From: Streptomyces sp. 7-21
Lineage (GTDB): Bacteria > Actinomycetota > Actinomycetes > Streptomycetales > Streptomycetaceae
Direction of reading: 5' to 3'
Assembly: GCF_016741785.1 (NCBI RefSeq)
Contig: NZ_JAERRL010000006.1
Coordinates: forward strand, 62,001 to 126,000
Length of the DNA: 64,000 bases
The stretch's first letter is position 1; every line of letters starts with the position of its first letter. Positions 35,124-43,840 of this stretch are shown here, in pieces. The position numbers and the translations under genes are program-made. Below the pieces are notes generated by a model. The model searched no databases. It was not told the DNA's origin and saw nothing but the letters and a program-made list of their open reading frames with translations.

Positions 35124-36385
35124 GCGCGTGCTCCCGCCGACAGGTCCGCCGCCCAGTCGTAGCCGGTCAGGAACGGATCGGGCTCGATCGGTTCGGGCGA
35201 GGACCACACCTCGGTGATGGCGCCGTCGCCGCCGATCCGGCCGATGCGGGCGGTCTTGTGCACATGCTGGGTGTCGCCGTCGACCGTGACGGTGCCCTCG
35301 GGCGCCTCGACGGTGACAGTGCCGGAGGCCGCGGCGGCCCTGACGTCGTCGATCTCGAAGGAGCCGGCGGCCTCCACCAGCGCCTTCCACAGGTAGACGG
35401 AGGTGTAGGCGGCCTCCATGGGGTCGGAGGTGGGGCGGCTGGCGCCGTAGCGGTCCTGGTAGGCGGTCACGAACCGCTCGTTGGCCGGGCCCTCCGTGGT
35501 CTGGTAGTAGTTCCAGGACGTCAGCTGGCCCTCCAGGTACTGCGGGCCGATGGACCGGACCTCTTCCTCGGCGATCGACACCGACATCACCGGCATGGTC
35601 CCGGCGGTCAGGCCGGTGGAGGTGTACTCCTTGAAGAAGGAGACGTTGCTGTCGCCGTTGAGGGTGTTGAAGACCGCGTCGGCGCCGGAGGACTCGATCT
35701 TGTTGGCGATGGTCGCGAACTCCGTGGACCCCAGGGGCACGTAGTCCTCGCCGGCGATGTCCATGCCGTGCGCCTCGGCGTAGGCGCGGATGACGCGGTT
35801 GGCGACGCGCGGGAAGACGTAGTCGCTGCCGACCAGGTAGAGCGACTCGACGCCCTGGCCGCGCAGGTAGTCGAGCGCGGGCACGATCTGCTGGTTGGTG
35901 GTGGCGCCGGTGTAGAAGATGTACGGCGACTGCTCCATACCCTCGTACTGCACGGGGTAGAACAGCAGGGAGCGGTTCTGCTCGAAGACCGGCTGCACGG
36001 CCTTGCGGCTGGCCGAGGTCCAGCAGCCGAACACCGCGGCGACGTGGTCCTCCTGGATGAGCTTGCCCGCCTTGTCGGCGAACGTCGCCCAGTCCGAAGC
36101 GCCGTCCTCGCTGATGGGCTCGATCTGCCGGCCCAGGACGCCGCCGGCGGCGTTGATCTCCTCGATGGCCAGCATCAGGGCGTCGCGGACGGTGACCTCG
36201 CTGATGGCCATCGTGCCGGAGAGGGAGTTGAGCAGGCCGACCTTGACGGTGCCGGCCGAGACGTCGACCTGGGCGGCGCCGCCGGGGCGCGGGTCGCCGG
36301 TGCGCGCTCCGCAGCCCGCGGCGGCGAGGGCGGTGACCAACGCCAGCAGGCACGCGAGCAGCGGGCGTCCCCGGGATCTGGGCAT
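35120..36385 (-). CDS. urtA: Urea ABC transporter substrate-binding lipoprotein UrtA
   Basis: 421 aa. The signal ends in a lipobox (ALAAAGC, Cys ~residue 25), so the protein is anchored outside the membrane. The mature part has the UrtA hallmarks [75 protein letters not shown] and [16 protein letters not shown]. The start ATG 36385 follows AGGAGG. No urease genes are in the window, so urea would be hydrolysed by enzymes encoded elsewhere. Confidence 0.94.
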   Translation of the reverse strand: MPRSRGRPLLACLLALVTALAAAGCGARTGDPRPGGAAQVDVSAGTVKVGLLNSLSGTMAISEVTVRDALMLAIEEINAAGGVLGRQIEPISEDGASDWATFADKAGKLIQEDHVAAVFGCWTSASRKAVQPVFEQNRSLLFYPVQYEGMEQSPYIFYTGATTNQQIVPALDYLRGQGVESLYLVGSDYVFPRVANRVIRAYAEAHGMDIAGEDYVPLGSTEFATIANKIESSGADAVFNTLNGDSNVSFFKEYTSTGLTAGTMPVMSVSIAEEEVRSIGPQYLEGQLTSWNYYQTTEGPANERFVTAYQDRYGASRPTSDPMEAAYTSVYLWKALVEAAGSFEIDDVRAAAASGTVTVEAPEGTVTVDGDTQHVHKTARIGRIGGDGAITEVWSSPEPIEPDPFLTGYDWAADLSAGARA

Positions 36386-36461
36386 GTCGGGACCTCCTGG
36401 AGCGGGTGTGCCGGGCCCGCGCGCCGCCCGACAGGAACACGCCACAGCTTCAGTTCGCGTC

Positions 36462-36477
36462 GTTTCCCCGGGATTTC
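36462..36477 (-). promoter_or_regulatory. Possible GlnR-type nitrogen-control site upstream of urtA
   Basis: Read on the minus strand the site is GAAAT-CCCGGG-GAAAC, two pentamers spaced 11 bp apart, about 85 nt before the urtA ATG. GlnR boxes are built from GTnAC/GAAAC pentamers with 6-nt spacers, and urea transporters are common nitrogen-control targets. Only the second pentamer matches well, so the call is tentative. A separate palindrome CTTCCG-TC-CGGAAG lies at 36491-36504, just past the upstream gene. Confidence 0.35.
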
Positions 36478-36519
36478 GCGGCCATTAATACTTCCGTCCG
36501 GAAGCATCGGCGGCCGTCC

Positions 36520-37620
36520 TCACGGGCCGGCGCCGCTCCAGGCGTCGAGGTCGGCGGTGACGGCGAAGTCGGCGCCGTCGGCCTCGGCGAGGTAGATGCG
36601 CTGGCGGACGTGGCGCCCGGACAGGCCCAGCAGCCCTCTGGCCCCCTCGTAGCGGACTCCCCCGGCGGCCGCCTCGATGGCCGGCACGCTCAGCGACCCG
36701 GCCCGGCCGACGAGCGCGGCGAGCAGCAGCACGCCCTCGTAGCAGGACTCGCCCAGGGCGCTGGGTGCGGGCGCGGTGAGGCCGAAACGGGCGGCGTAAC
36801 GGCCGTGGAAGTCCAGGGTGTCGGCGGTGGCGAGGGCCTCGAAGAAGCCGGCGGTGGCCCACAGGCCGCGGGTGGCGTCGGGGCCGCTGGCGGCGAGCAT
36901 GTTCTCGTCCATGAGCGTGGTCAGCCGCAGGCAGCGCGCGTCGAGCCCGGCGGCGGCGAAGGCCCGGTTGAAGCGCACCGCGTCGCTGCCGACCAGCAGC
37001 ATCAGCACGGCGTCTGCCTCCCGTTGGATGACGCGCCGCAGCGTGGCCGCGAAGTCGCCGGTGCCCAGCGGCAGGTAGCTCTCGCCGCAGACGCGGCCCC
37101 CGCTCTCGCGGGCGTAACGGCGGGCGGCGAGCGCGGTGCGGCGCGGCCAGACGTAGTCGTTGCCGACGACGTACCAGCGGCGCACCCGCCGCTCGGCGGC
37201 CAGCAGCCGCATGGCGGGCCGCAGCTGCCCGTCGGGCGTCTCGCTGGTGAGGAACACGCCCGCCGAGTCCTCCCCGCCCTCGTACAGGGCCGTGTACACA
37301 TACGGCACGCGGCCCGCCACGCGCGGCGCCACGGCCTGGCGGACCGAGGAGATGTGCCAGCCGGTGACGCCGCTGACGATGCCGGCCGACACCAGCGCCT
37401 CCACCTCGGCGGCCACGGCGGCGGGCGGCGCGCCGCCGTCCACGGTGACCAGGCGCAGTTCGCGGCCCAGGACGCCGCCGGCCGCGTTGACCTCCTCGGC
37501 CGCCAGCCGCGCGCACAGCTCGCAGGCGGGGCCGAAGATGCCGGCGGGGCCCTGCCGCGGCACCACGAGCGCGACGTGCAGCACCCCGGGCTCGGCGGTC
37601 AGCGGCTTGGCATCGGTCAC
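36520..37620 (-). CDS. AmiC-like cytoplasmic amide/urea-binding protein
   Basis: 366 aa periplasmic-binding-protein fold related to UrtA and to Pseudomonas Ami[98 protein letters not shown]. There is no signal peptide or lipobox from the GTG at 37620, which points to a cytoplasmic sensor rather than a transport receptor. In the classical system AmiC restrains the antiterminator AmiR; no AmiR-like gene is next door, but a MarR gene is divergent. It may sense amides or urea for control of urtABCDE (inference). Confidence 0.82.
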   Translation of the reverse strand: MTDAKPLTAEPGVLHVALVVPRQGPAGIFGPACELCARLAAEEVNAAGGVLGRELRLVTVDGGAPPAAVAAEVEALVSAGIVSGVTGWHISSVRQAVAPRVAGRVPYVYTALYEGGEDSAGVFLTSETPDGQLRPAMRLLAAERRVRRWYVVGNDYVWPRRTALAARRYARESGGRVCGESYLPLGTGDFAATLRRVIQREADAVLMLLVGSDAVRFNRAFAAAGLDARCLRLTTLMDENMLAASGPDATRGLWATAGFFEALATADTLDFHGRYAARFGLTAPAPSALGESCYEGVLLLAALVGRAGSLSVPAIEAAAGGVRYEGARGLLGLSGRHVRQRIYLAEADGADFAVTADLDAWSGAGP

Positions 37621-37686
37621 CGCCCCATGATGGCGGACCGTAGGATGGCGGGAATTCCGGCCGTTCGTCCCACGATGCGGAGCACC

Positions 37687-38136
37687 ATGGCTGAACCGCC
37701 CGAGCCGGGCCCCCACCACGTGCTGACCCTGCTGGCGCGCGCCGAACGGCTGGCGGCCCGCCGGCTGCGGGACGTGCTGGCGGAGTCCGGCTGTTCGCTG
37801 GGCGCGTGGCGGGTGATGTCGCTGCTGGCGGACGGCGAGGGGCACGGCATGACGGCGATCTCCGAGTGGGCGCTGCTGCCGCCGCCGACGCTGACGCGGC
37901 TGATGGACCAGCTGGTGGACGACGGGCTGGTGCACCGCCGGGTCGATCCGCTGGACCGCCGCCGGATCCTGGCGTTCCTCACCCCGCGCGGCCTGCAGCG
38001 GTGGCGGGCGCTGGACGCCCGGGTGCGCGCGAGCTGGGAGCGGCTGCCCGGCGGCGGGGACGACGAGCTGCTGGCCGCGCTGCTGCACCGGCTCGTGGCG
38101 CGGCTGGGTGAGTCCGGGGCCGTCAGGGAGGGATGA
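37687..38136 (+). CDS. MarR-family transcriptional regulator
   Basis: 149 aa winged-helix protein. HVLTLLARAERLAARRLRDV, LGAWRVMSLLADGEGHGMTA, ISEWALLPPPTLTRLMDQLV (recognition helix), and the wing DDGLVHRRVDPLDRRRILAF are standard. ATG 37687 is chosen because GGAG lies 5 nt upstream; ATG 37675 is in frame. It is divergent from the AmiC-like gene across a 66-nt gap that contains two direct copies of ATGGCGG, 15 nt apart (37630 and 37645 region), and its stop overlaps fdhD. Local target unknown. Confidence 0.88.
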   Translation: MAEPPEPGPHHVLTLLARAERLAARRLRDVLAESGCSLGAWRVMSLLADGEGHGMTAISEWALLPPPTLTRLMDQLVDDGLVHRRVDPLDRRRILAFLTPRGLQRWRALDARVRASWERLPGGGDDELLAALLHRLVARLGESGAVREG

Positions 38137-39011
38137 GGCGGATGGGACGTGTCACCGAGCGCCGCAGGGTGCTGCGGATCAGGGACGGGGCGCGCAGCGA
38201 GCGCGCGGACACGCTGGCCGGGGAGGAGCCGCTGGAGATCCGCGTCAACGGGCGGCGGCTCGCGGTGACGATGCGCACGCCGGGCGACGACTTCGCCCTG
38301 GCCACCGGCTTCCTGGTGAGCGAGGGCGTGGTCGCCGCCCCCGGGGAGGTGGCCCGGGTGACGTACTGCACCGGCACGGGCCCGGCCGGCGCGGCGGCGT
38401 ACAACGTGGTGGACGTGCGGCTGGCCCCGGGAGCCGAGCCGTCCGGGGAGTTCTGGGAGGGCCTGGAGCGCCGGGTGTACACGACCTCCTCGTGCGGGCT
38501 GTGCGGCAAGGCCAGCCTGGACGCGGTGCGCACCACGGCCCGCTGGCCGCTGCCGCTGGCGGGCGGGCCGCGGCTGGACACGGGCGTGCTCGCGCAGCTG
38601 CCGGACCGGCTCCGGGCGGCCCAGCGCGTCTTCGACCGCACCGGCGGGCTGCACGCGGCGGCGCTGTGCACGGCGTCGGGTCAGCTGCTGGACGTCCGGG
38701 AGGACGTCGGCCGCCACAACGCGGTGGACAAGGTCGTCGGGCGGGCGCTGGAGCGCGGCGACCTGCCGCTGTCGGACCGGGTGCTGCTGGTGTCGGGGCG
38801 GGCGTCGTTCGAGCTGGCGCAGAAGGCGGTGATGGCCGGCGTCCCGGTGCTGGCGGCGGTGTCGGCGCCGTCGTCGCTGGCGGTGGACCTGGCCGAGGAG
38901 GCGGGCCTGACGCTGATCGGTTTCCTGCGCGGCGCGTCGATGAACGTCTACGCGGGGGCGTGGCGCCTCGCGCCGGACGGCCCGCTGCCCGCTCAGCCCG
39001 CCGGGGGCTGA
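38133..39011 (+). CDS. fdhD: Formate dehydrogenase accessory sulfurtransferase FdhD
   Basis: 292 aa. FdhD carries sulfur from the desulfurase to the Mo-bis-MGD cofactor of formate dehydrogenases. The redox-active loop SSCGLCGKASLD gives Cys121 and Cys124 (numbering from ATG 38133). Other hallmarks are TPGDDFALATGFLVSEGVV, GLHAAALCTASGQLLDVRED, VGRHNAVDKVVGRALERG and SGRASFELAQKAVMAGVPVL. ATG 38133 overlaps the marR stop and follows GGGAGGG; ATG 38142 is possible. No formate dehydrogenase is in the window. Its 3' end overlaps the convergent symporter gene by 19 nt. Confidence 0.94.
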   Translation: MRRMGRVTERRRVLRIRDGARSERADTLAGEEPLEIRVNGRRLAVTMRTPGDDFALATGFLVSEGVVAAPGEVARVTYCTGTGPAGAAAYNVVDVRLAPGAEPSGEFWEGLERRVYTTSSCGLCGKASLDAVRTTARWPLPLAGGPRLDTGVLAQLPDRLRAAQRVFDRTGGLHAAALCTASGQLLDVREDVGRHNAVDKVVGRALERGDLPLSDRVLLVSGRASFELAQKAVMAGVPVLAAVSAPSSLAVDLAEEAGLTLIGFLRGASMNVYAGAWRLAPDGPLPAQPAGG

Positions 39012-39991
39012 CCGGCCGGCTGGCCGCCGCCTTTGCGCCGTGACCACCGGCGCGCCAGCACGGCGCAGACGATCAGCTGGAGCTGGTGGTACATCATCAG
39101 CGGCAGCACGGCCAGCGCCGTCTGCTCGCCGAACAGCACGCCCGCCATGGGCAGTCCGGCGGCCAGCGACTTCTTGGAGCCGGCGAAGACGATGGCGGTG
39201 CGGTCGGCCGGCGGGAACCCCAGCCAGCGGGAGCCGGTGGCGGTGAGCGCCAGCATGAACGCCAGGAGCACGCCCTCCACGCCGAGCAGGGCGAGCAGCC
39301 GCCCTGCGCTGACCTCGTCCCAGATGCCCTGGTTCATGCCCTCGCTGAACGCGGCGTAGACGACGATGAGGATGGAGGCGCGGTCCACCAGCGACAGCCG
39401 GGAGCGGTGCCGGGCGAGGAAGCCGCCGATCCAGCGGCGCAGCAGCTGGCCCAGGAGGAACGGCAGCAGCAGCTGGCCGCCGATGGACAGCAGCGAGTCG
39501 GCGCTGAACCCGCCGCTGGCGCCGATGAGGGCGCCGGCGAGCAGCGGGGTGAGCACGACACCGAACAGGCTGGAGAAGGACCCGGCGGCGATCGCGGCGG
39601 CGACGTTGCCCTTCGCCAGCGAGGTGAACGCGATGGAGGACTGCACGGTGGAGGGCACCACGCACAGGAAGAGCAGCCCCTCGTACAGGTCCTCGGTCAC
39701 CAGCCAGGGCACCAGGGCCCGCGCGGCGAGCCCGAAGAGCGGGAAGACGGCGAAGGTGCAGGCGAGGATGGTCAGGTGGAGCCGCCAGTGGCGCAGCCCG
39801 TCCAGCGTCTCCCGGGTCGACAGGCGCGCCCCGTACAGGAAGAACAGCACCGCGATGACGCCGGTCGCGGCGCCGTCCGCCACCCCGGCCGCCGCGCCGC
39901 GCGCGGGGAGCAGGGCGGCCACCGCCACCGTCCCGAGCAGCAGCAGGATGTAGGGGTCGGGGAACCAGACACGCTGTCGCACGCCGGACAT
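38993..39991 (-). CDS. Bile-acid:sodium symporter family protein (SBF-like)
   Basis: 332 aa, about ten hydrophobic helices. The family signature regions are present: LFFLYGARLSTRETLDGLRH, FLCVVPSTVQSSIAFTSLAK, GNVAAAIAAGSFSSLFGVVL, and TAIVFAGSKKSLAAGLPMAG. This matches the YfeH/SBF-like subgroup of unknown substrate rather than arsenite or bile-acid carriers. ATG 39991 (after GGTGGAGAGA) is preferred to GTG 40000. Coding regions of this gene and fdhD overlap tail to tail. Confidence 0.88.
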   Translation of the reverse strand: MSGVRQRVWFPDPYILLLLGTVAVAALLPARGAAAGVADGAATGVIAVLFFLYGARLSTRETLDGLRHWRLHLTILACTFAVFPLFGLAARALVPWLVTEDLYEGLLFLCVVPSTVQSSIAFTSLAKGNVAAAIAAGSFSSLFGVVLTPLLAGALIGASGGFSADSLLSIGGQLLLPFLLGQLLRRWIGGFLARHRSRLSLVDRASILIVVYAAFSEGMNQGIWDEVSAGRLLALLGVEGVLLAFMLALTATGSRWLGFPPADRTAIVFAGSKKSLAAGLPMAGVLFGEQTALAVLPLMMYHQLQLIVCAVLARRWSRRKGGGQPAGQPPAG

Positions 39992-40127
39992 TCTCTCCAC
40001 CGGCCCCCGGTCGTGCGCGGGCGGGGCAGATCATGGACGATGGAATAGCCGACGAACGTCAGACGTTTTCTCGCCATTGTCGGACAGGAACACACGAGAT
40101 TCAGACACGAGAAGGACAGATTCGCAC

Positions 40128-40979
40128 GTGAGCACCGCTCCCCAGGTCCCCACCGTCACCCTCAACAGCGGCACTGAGATGCCCCAGCTGGGCTTCGGCG
40201 TCTGGCAGGTGCCCGACGACCAGGCGGAGACCGCCGTCGCCGAGGCGCTGCAGGCCGGGTACCGCAGCATCGACACCGCGCAGATCTACGGCAACGAGGA
40301 GGGTGTGGGGCGGGCGCTGCGCGCCTCGGGAGTGCCCCGCGAGGAGCTGTTCATCACCACCAAGCTGTGGAACAGCGCCTCCCAGACCTGGACCCGCGAC
40401 GCCGTGCTGCGGGAGTTCGACGCCTCCCTGACGCGGCTGGGCCTGGACTACGTGGACCTCTACCTGATCCACTGGCCGCGCCCGATGCGCGACGACTACC
40501 TGCGCATCCTTGAGGCGTTCAAGGAGATCGGAAGCAGCGGCCGCGCCCGCGCCGTGGGCGTGTCCAACTTCAAGCCCGCCCACCTGCGCCGGGCCATCGA
40601 GGAGACCGGGCTGGTGCCGGCCGTCAACCAGATCGAGCTGCACCCCTACCTCCAGCAGCGCGAGACCCGCGCGCTCCACGCCGAGCACGGCATCGTCACC
40701 GAGGACTGGTCGCCGCTGGGCCAGGGCAAGGGCCTGCTGGACGACCCCGAGCTGCGGCGGATCGCCGACAAGCACGGCAAGACCCCCGCGCAGGTGGTGC
40801 TGCGCTGGCACCTGAACATCGGCAGCGTCGTGATCCCGAAGTCCGTCACGCCGTCCCGGATCCGGGAGAACATCGACGTGTTCGGCTTCGACCTCGATGA
40901 GTCGGACATGGACGCCATCGCGGCCCTCGACCGGGGCACCCGCTTCGGCGCCGACCCCGACACCTTCGACTGGAGCTGA
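40128..40979 (+). CDS. Aldo/keto reductase
   Basis: 283 aa NADPH-dependent reductase of the AKR5/2,5-diketo-gluconate-reductase type. The catalytic tetrad is visible: Asp in YRSIDTAQIYGNEEGVG, Tyr of QIYGN, Lys in ITTKLWN and His in YLIHWP. Cofactor residues are in VIPKSVTPSRIRENIDVFGF. The GTG at 40128 starts the family-like N-terminus (VSTAPQVPTVTLNSGTEMPQ, LGFGVWQV); the upstream ATG at 40077 would add an Arg/Asp-rich leader. Substrates of such enzymes are broad aldehydes and ketones. Confidence 0.92.
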   Translation: MSTAPQVPTVTLNSGTEMPQLGFGVWQVPDDQAETAVAEALQAGYRSIDTAQIYGNEEGVGRALRASGVPREELFITTKLWNSASQTWTRDAVLREFDASLTRLGLDYVDLYLIHWPRPMRDDYLRILEAFKEIGSSGRARAVGVSNFKPAHLRRAIEETGLVPAVNQIELHPYLQQRETRALHAEHGIVTEDWSPLGQGKGLLDDPELRRIADKHGKTPAQVVLRWHLNIGSVVIPKSVTPSRIRENIDVFGFDLDESDMDAIAALDRGTRFGADPDTFDWS

Positions 40980-41037
40980 CCGGCACCGGCGGGCCGGCGG
41001 GGACGACGGCGCTTCGTCCCCCGCCGGTCCGCGCCGG

Positions 41038-41343
41038 TCAGGAAGCGCCGTGCGCCGCGGCCAGCTCCTCGATGCGCTGCGCGAGCCGGGTGTCGAAGTC
41101 GGTGATCCGGTTGCCGGCGCTGTGCGTCGTCACCGAGACGCCGAGCCGGTTGTAACCCAGCGTCAGATCGGCGTGGTGGTTCAGCTCCTCCTGCACGGTG
41201 GCGATGTGCACCAGCAGCGCCACCGCCGCCAGGTGCCCGCCGAGCGTGTAGGACCGCACCAGCCGGTTGTCGGCCGCGGCCCAGCCCGGCAGGCCGCTGA
41301 GGGCCTCGGAGATCTCCAGCTCGTTCAGGGGCCGGGCAGCCAT
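41038..41343 (-). CDS. 4a-hydroxytetrahydrobiopterin (pterin-4a-carbinolamine) dehydratase
   Basis: 101 aa, the normal size. The signature E-L-N-H-H-A-D-x5-Y-N-x-L-x-V-x-x-x-T-H-x8-T-D-F-D (residues ~53-86) includes the catalytic histidines. It dehydrates the carbinolamine formed by aromatic-amino-acid hydroxylases, or acts as a pterin-binding protein in bacteria without that pathway. The start has AGAGGAG upstream. No hydroxylase is nearby. Confidence 0.9.
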   Translation of the reverse strand: MAARPLNELEISEALSGLPGWAAADNRLVRSYTLGGHLAAVALLVHIATVQEELNHHADLTLGYNRLGVSVTTHSAGNRITDFDTRLAQRIEELAAAHGAS

Positions 41344-41440
41344 GAGCGCTCCTCTCAGCGTCGTGTCACCGTCGTCGCAACCGCCGTTCAGCCGTCGTTC
41401 TCAGCCGCCGTCTCACGGCCGGTCGTCGCCCGGCTCCACC

Positions 41441-43555
41441 CTACGGCGCGGCCGGGGCCGGCGCCCCTTCACGCGGCGCCGGTTCGTCCGCGGCCTCCGC
41501 CAGCCAGCGCCGCAGCACCCGGTGCACGGCCTCGGCACCGCGCAGCGTCCCGCCCGCCGGCGCGGGCGCCGACAGCAGCAGCGGCGACATCAGGAAGGCG
41601 CGGCTCTGCTCGCCGCCCAGGCCCCCGTGCGAGCCGATCTGGTCCTCGAAGGCGTGCACCTCGCCGGTGACCGGATCGACCGCCGAGTTGACCATGATGT
41701 CCGCCGCGTGGCGGAACCGCGCGGTCCGGCGGACGGCCGCCGCCGCGTGCGGGCCGTACGGCGCCAGCGGGTCAGCGCCCAGGACCTCACCGGTCTCCAG
41801 GCGGTGCTCGGCGCCGTCCCCGCCCAGCACGACCGGGCCGTGCCGCTCGTCGTGCACCAGCAGGAAACCGATGCCCGGGTGGCCGGCGAGCGCGGCGAGC
41901 AGCCCGGGGTAGCGGTGCTCGATGGCCTGGCGGCTCGCCCGCCCCAGCAGATCGGGGAAGGAGACCAGACCCAGGTTCCCCGAGGCCAGCACGACGGGCG
42001 CGGTACGGCGCCCCGCCGCACCCGCCGTGCCGCCCTCGCTCTCCCCCGCGGCGGCGGGCGGCGGCAGCGGCGGCTCCTCCGGGCGCTTCAGCGCGGCCCG
42101 GGCGGTGCCCCGGGCCTCCGCGCCCGACTCGGGGCGTCTGGGCAGCCGCCGCACCGGCCGGCCGCAGGCGGCGTGGACCAGCTCCTCCAGCGACTGCCCG
42201 TAGGCGGCCTCGAACGTCTCGCCCCAGCTCTGGCCGTGGTCGGACAGCAGCACCAGGCGGTACGGGCGCGGCGCGTGCTCCATGGCGCGCAGGATCAGCG
42301 CGACGCACCGGTCCAGCCGGGCCAGGACCTGCCGGGTGTCCCGGCTGCGCGGCCCGCTGTGGTGGGCGACCTCGTCGTAGGCGACCAGGTCGGCGTAGAC
42401 GGCCGTGCGGCCGGTGAGGACGTCACCGATCACGGCGGCGGTGACCACGTCACGCTGCACCACGGTCGCGAACGCCCGGATGAACGGGTACAGTCCGCCC
42501 CGGCTCACCCGCGGCCGCTCCCCCCGCAGCCGCGCCCGCAGCGACTGGGCCACCTCCCGGACGACCTCGGCGGCGAACGACAGCGCGGTGCGCCCCGCGT
42601 GCGCCGGGTCGGAGAAGTACGCGAAGTACCCGGCCCGGGACCGCTCGCCGCGGCGGCGGCGGACCGCCACCGACAGCACCAGCGCCGCCTGCCCCGCCCC
42701 GCCGGTGAAGAGGTTGCCGCGCGAGGCGCCGTCGCCGGCCAGCAGCCCGGGGTCGCCGGTGCGGGCGGCGGCGCGGCGCTGGAGCTCGGCTGCGCTGGAG
42801 GGCCGGTTGGTGACGATGACCTCGCCGGTCTCCTTCTCGTACCAGCGGAAGGCGGGCACGTCCTCGTTGCTGCCGTGCAGCAGCGCCAGCTGGGAGGCGC
42901 CGGTCTGGCTCGACCAGTCCGTCTCCCACAGCGTCAGCCGGTGCGTGCTCCCGGCCAGGGCCGCCAGCGTGGGCATCACCGGGCGCTCGCCCGCCATCGC
43001 CTCGCGGAGCACGTCGTAGCCGACGCCGTCCAGCTGGAGGAAGACGGTGCCGGGGGTGCGCGCGCCGGGCGGCGGGCCCTTCCGGAGCCGGCGGCCGAGC
43101 CCCGCCATCCGCCGCAGCCTGCGGGCCTCGGCGTTCCGGTCCCGCACGGCCAGGAAGGTGCCCGTGGCGGAGGAGGCCAGCGACAGGGCGGCGGCCACCA
43201 GGACGGCGGTCTGGGGCGTCGTCTGGCCGCGCCCGTGGGGCACCGCGCTGAGCGCCAGCCACAGCAGCCAGCCGTTGAGCAGGAACACCAGCAGCGCCAG
43301 CGCCAGGGCCGGGACGAGCAGCAGGGCCCGCACCAGCCACGGCCAGACCAGGGCGTGCAGCAGGCCGAACGCTGCCGCGACCAGCGCCGCGGTCAGGCCA
43401 GTGCGCGTGAAGCTGTCGCCGTCGGCGGACTGGAGGCGGAAGTCCGGCAGCACGAGGGCCAGCAGCACCATGGTGACGGCGCTCACCGCCCACACCGCGA
43501 GCACCCGCAGCAGGGCGGCGCCCGCACCGCGCCAGGCCGTCCACCGCAACCGCAT
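41441..43555 (-). CDS. Membrane-anchored type I phosphodiesterase/alkaline-phosphatase-fold protein
   Basis: 704 aa. Residues ~1-125 contain four hydrophobic helices (e.g. LLRVLAVWAVSAVTMVLLAL; LVWPWLVRALLLVPALALAL). The rest is an alkaline-phosphatase-fold domain: GTVFLQLDGVGYDVLREAMA supplies the first metal Asp, LTLWETDWSSQTGASQLALL the nucleophile region (Thr/Ser of SSQTGAS), VYADLVAYDEVAHHSGPRSR and VLLSDHGQSWGETF the Asp/His metal ligands. A low-complexity Pro/Gly/Glu insertion (~470-500) splits the domain. Substrate is unknown. ATG 43555 follows AAAGGAG. The upstream in-frame extension (to 44911) is discarded because it is antisense to the next gene. Confidence 0.85.
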   Translation of the reverse strand: MRLRWTAWRGAGAALLRVLAVWAVSAVTMVLLALVLPDFRLQSADGDSFTRTGLTAALVAAAFGLLHALVWPWLVRALLLVPALALALLVFLLNGWLLWLALSAVPHGRGQTTPQTAVLVAAALSLASSATGTFLAVRDRNAEARRLRRMAGLGRRLRKGPPPGARTPGTVFLQLDGVGYDVLREAMAGERPVMPTLAALAGSTHRLTLWETDWSSQTGASQLALLHGSNEDVPAFRWYEKETGEVIVTNRPSSAAELQRRAAARTGDPGLLAGDGASRGNLFTGGAGQAALVLSVAVRRRRGERSRAGYFAYFSDPAHAGRTALSFAAEVVREVAQSLRARLRGERPRVSRGGLYPFIRAFATVVQRDVVTAAVIGDVLTGRTAVYADLVAYDEVAHHSGPRSRDTRQVLARLDRCVALILRAMEHAPRPYRLVLLSDHGQSWGETFEAAYGQSLEELVHAACGRPVRRLPRRPESGAEARGTARAALKRPEEPPLPPPAAAGESEGGTAGAAGRRTAPVVLASGNLGLVSFPDLLGRASRQAIEHRYPGLLAALAGHPGIGFLLVHDERHGPVVLGGDGAEHRLETGEVLGADPLAPYGPHAAAAVRRTARFRHAADIMVNSAVDPVTGEVHAFEDQIGSHGGLGGEQSRAFLMSPLLLSAPAPAGGTLRGAEAVHRVLRRWLAEAADEPAPREGAPAPAAP

Positions 43556-43562
43556 CTCTCCT

Positions 43563-43626
43563 TTCCCGGTGGGTGTTCCCGGTGTGCCAGGTTTCCGGGC
43601 GTTCCCGGGGCTTCCGGTCTTCCCGG
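43563..43626. repeat. Degenerate TTCCCGG repeats in the phosphodiesterase leader
   Basis: Six copies of TTCCCGG or a one-base variant begin at 43563, 43576, 43593, 43602, 43612 and 43620. They occupy the 5' leader of the minus-strand phosphodiesterase gene, within the 285-nt gap to the divergent hydrolase. Spacing (8-17 nt) is irregular, so it is either a decayed tandem repeat or a cluster of binding half-sites. Confidence 0.45.
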
Positions 43627-43840
43627 CGTCCGCAGCGTTGCCGGGGTGACCCGTGTTCCCTGCGGTCCCCGCGGACTCCGCGTGCCCCCGCCGCGCGTGC
43701 CTGCGGCCGGGCCGCGGGTACCAATTCTCCACGTATTCCAGATCCGCCGGGTTTCCGCGCGGCCGCCCGGCACGCGCCGTAGGCTTCCAGGGGGTGAGCG
43801 GTACGGGGCCGGGAACGGCCGGACGGCGGAAGGAGTTCCG

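Noticed and set aside
36491..36504. Palindrome CTTCCG-TC-CGGAAG as a urtA operator.
   Set aside because: It could equally be the terminator of the AmiC-like gene, 16 nt past its stop, and there is no second copy to support a regulator site.
43556..43840. A collagen-like Gly-x-Pro reading upstream of and in frame with the phosphodiesterase.
   Set aside because: No start codon with a ribosome site exists upstream except antisense to the metallo-hydrolase. AAAGGAG before ATG 43555 clearly marks the true start.
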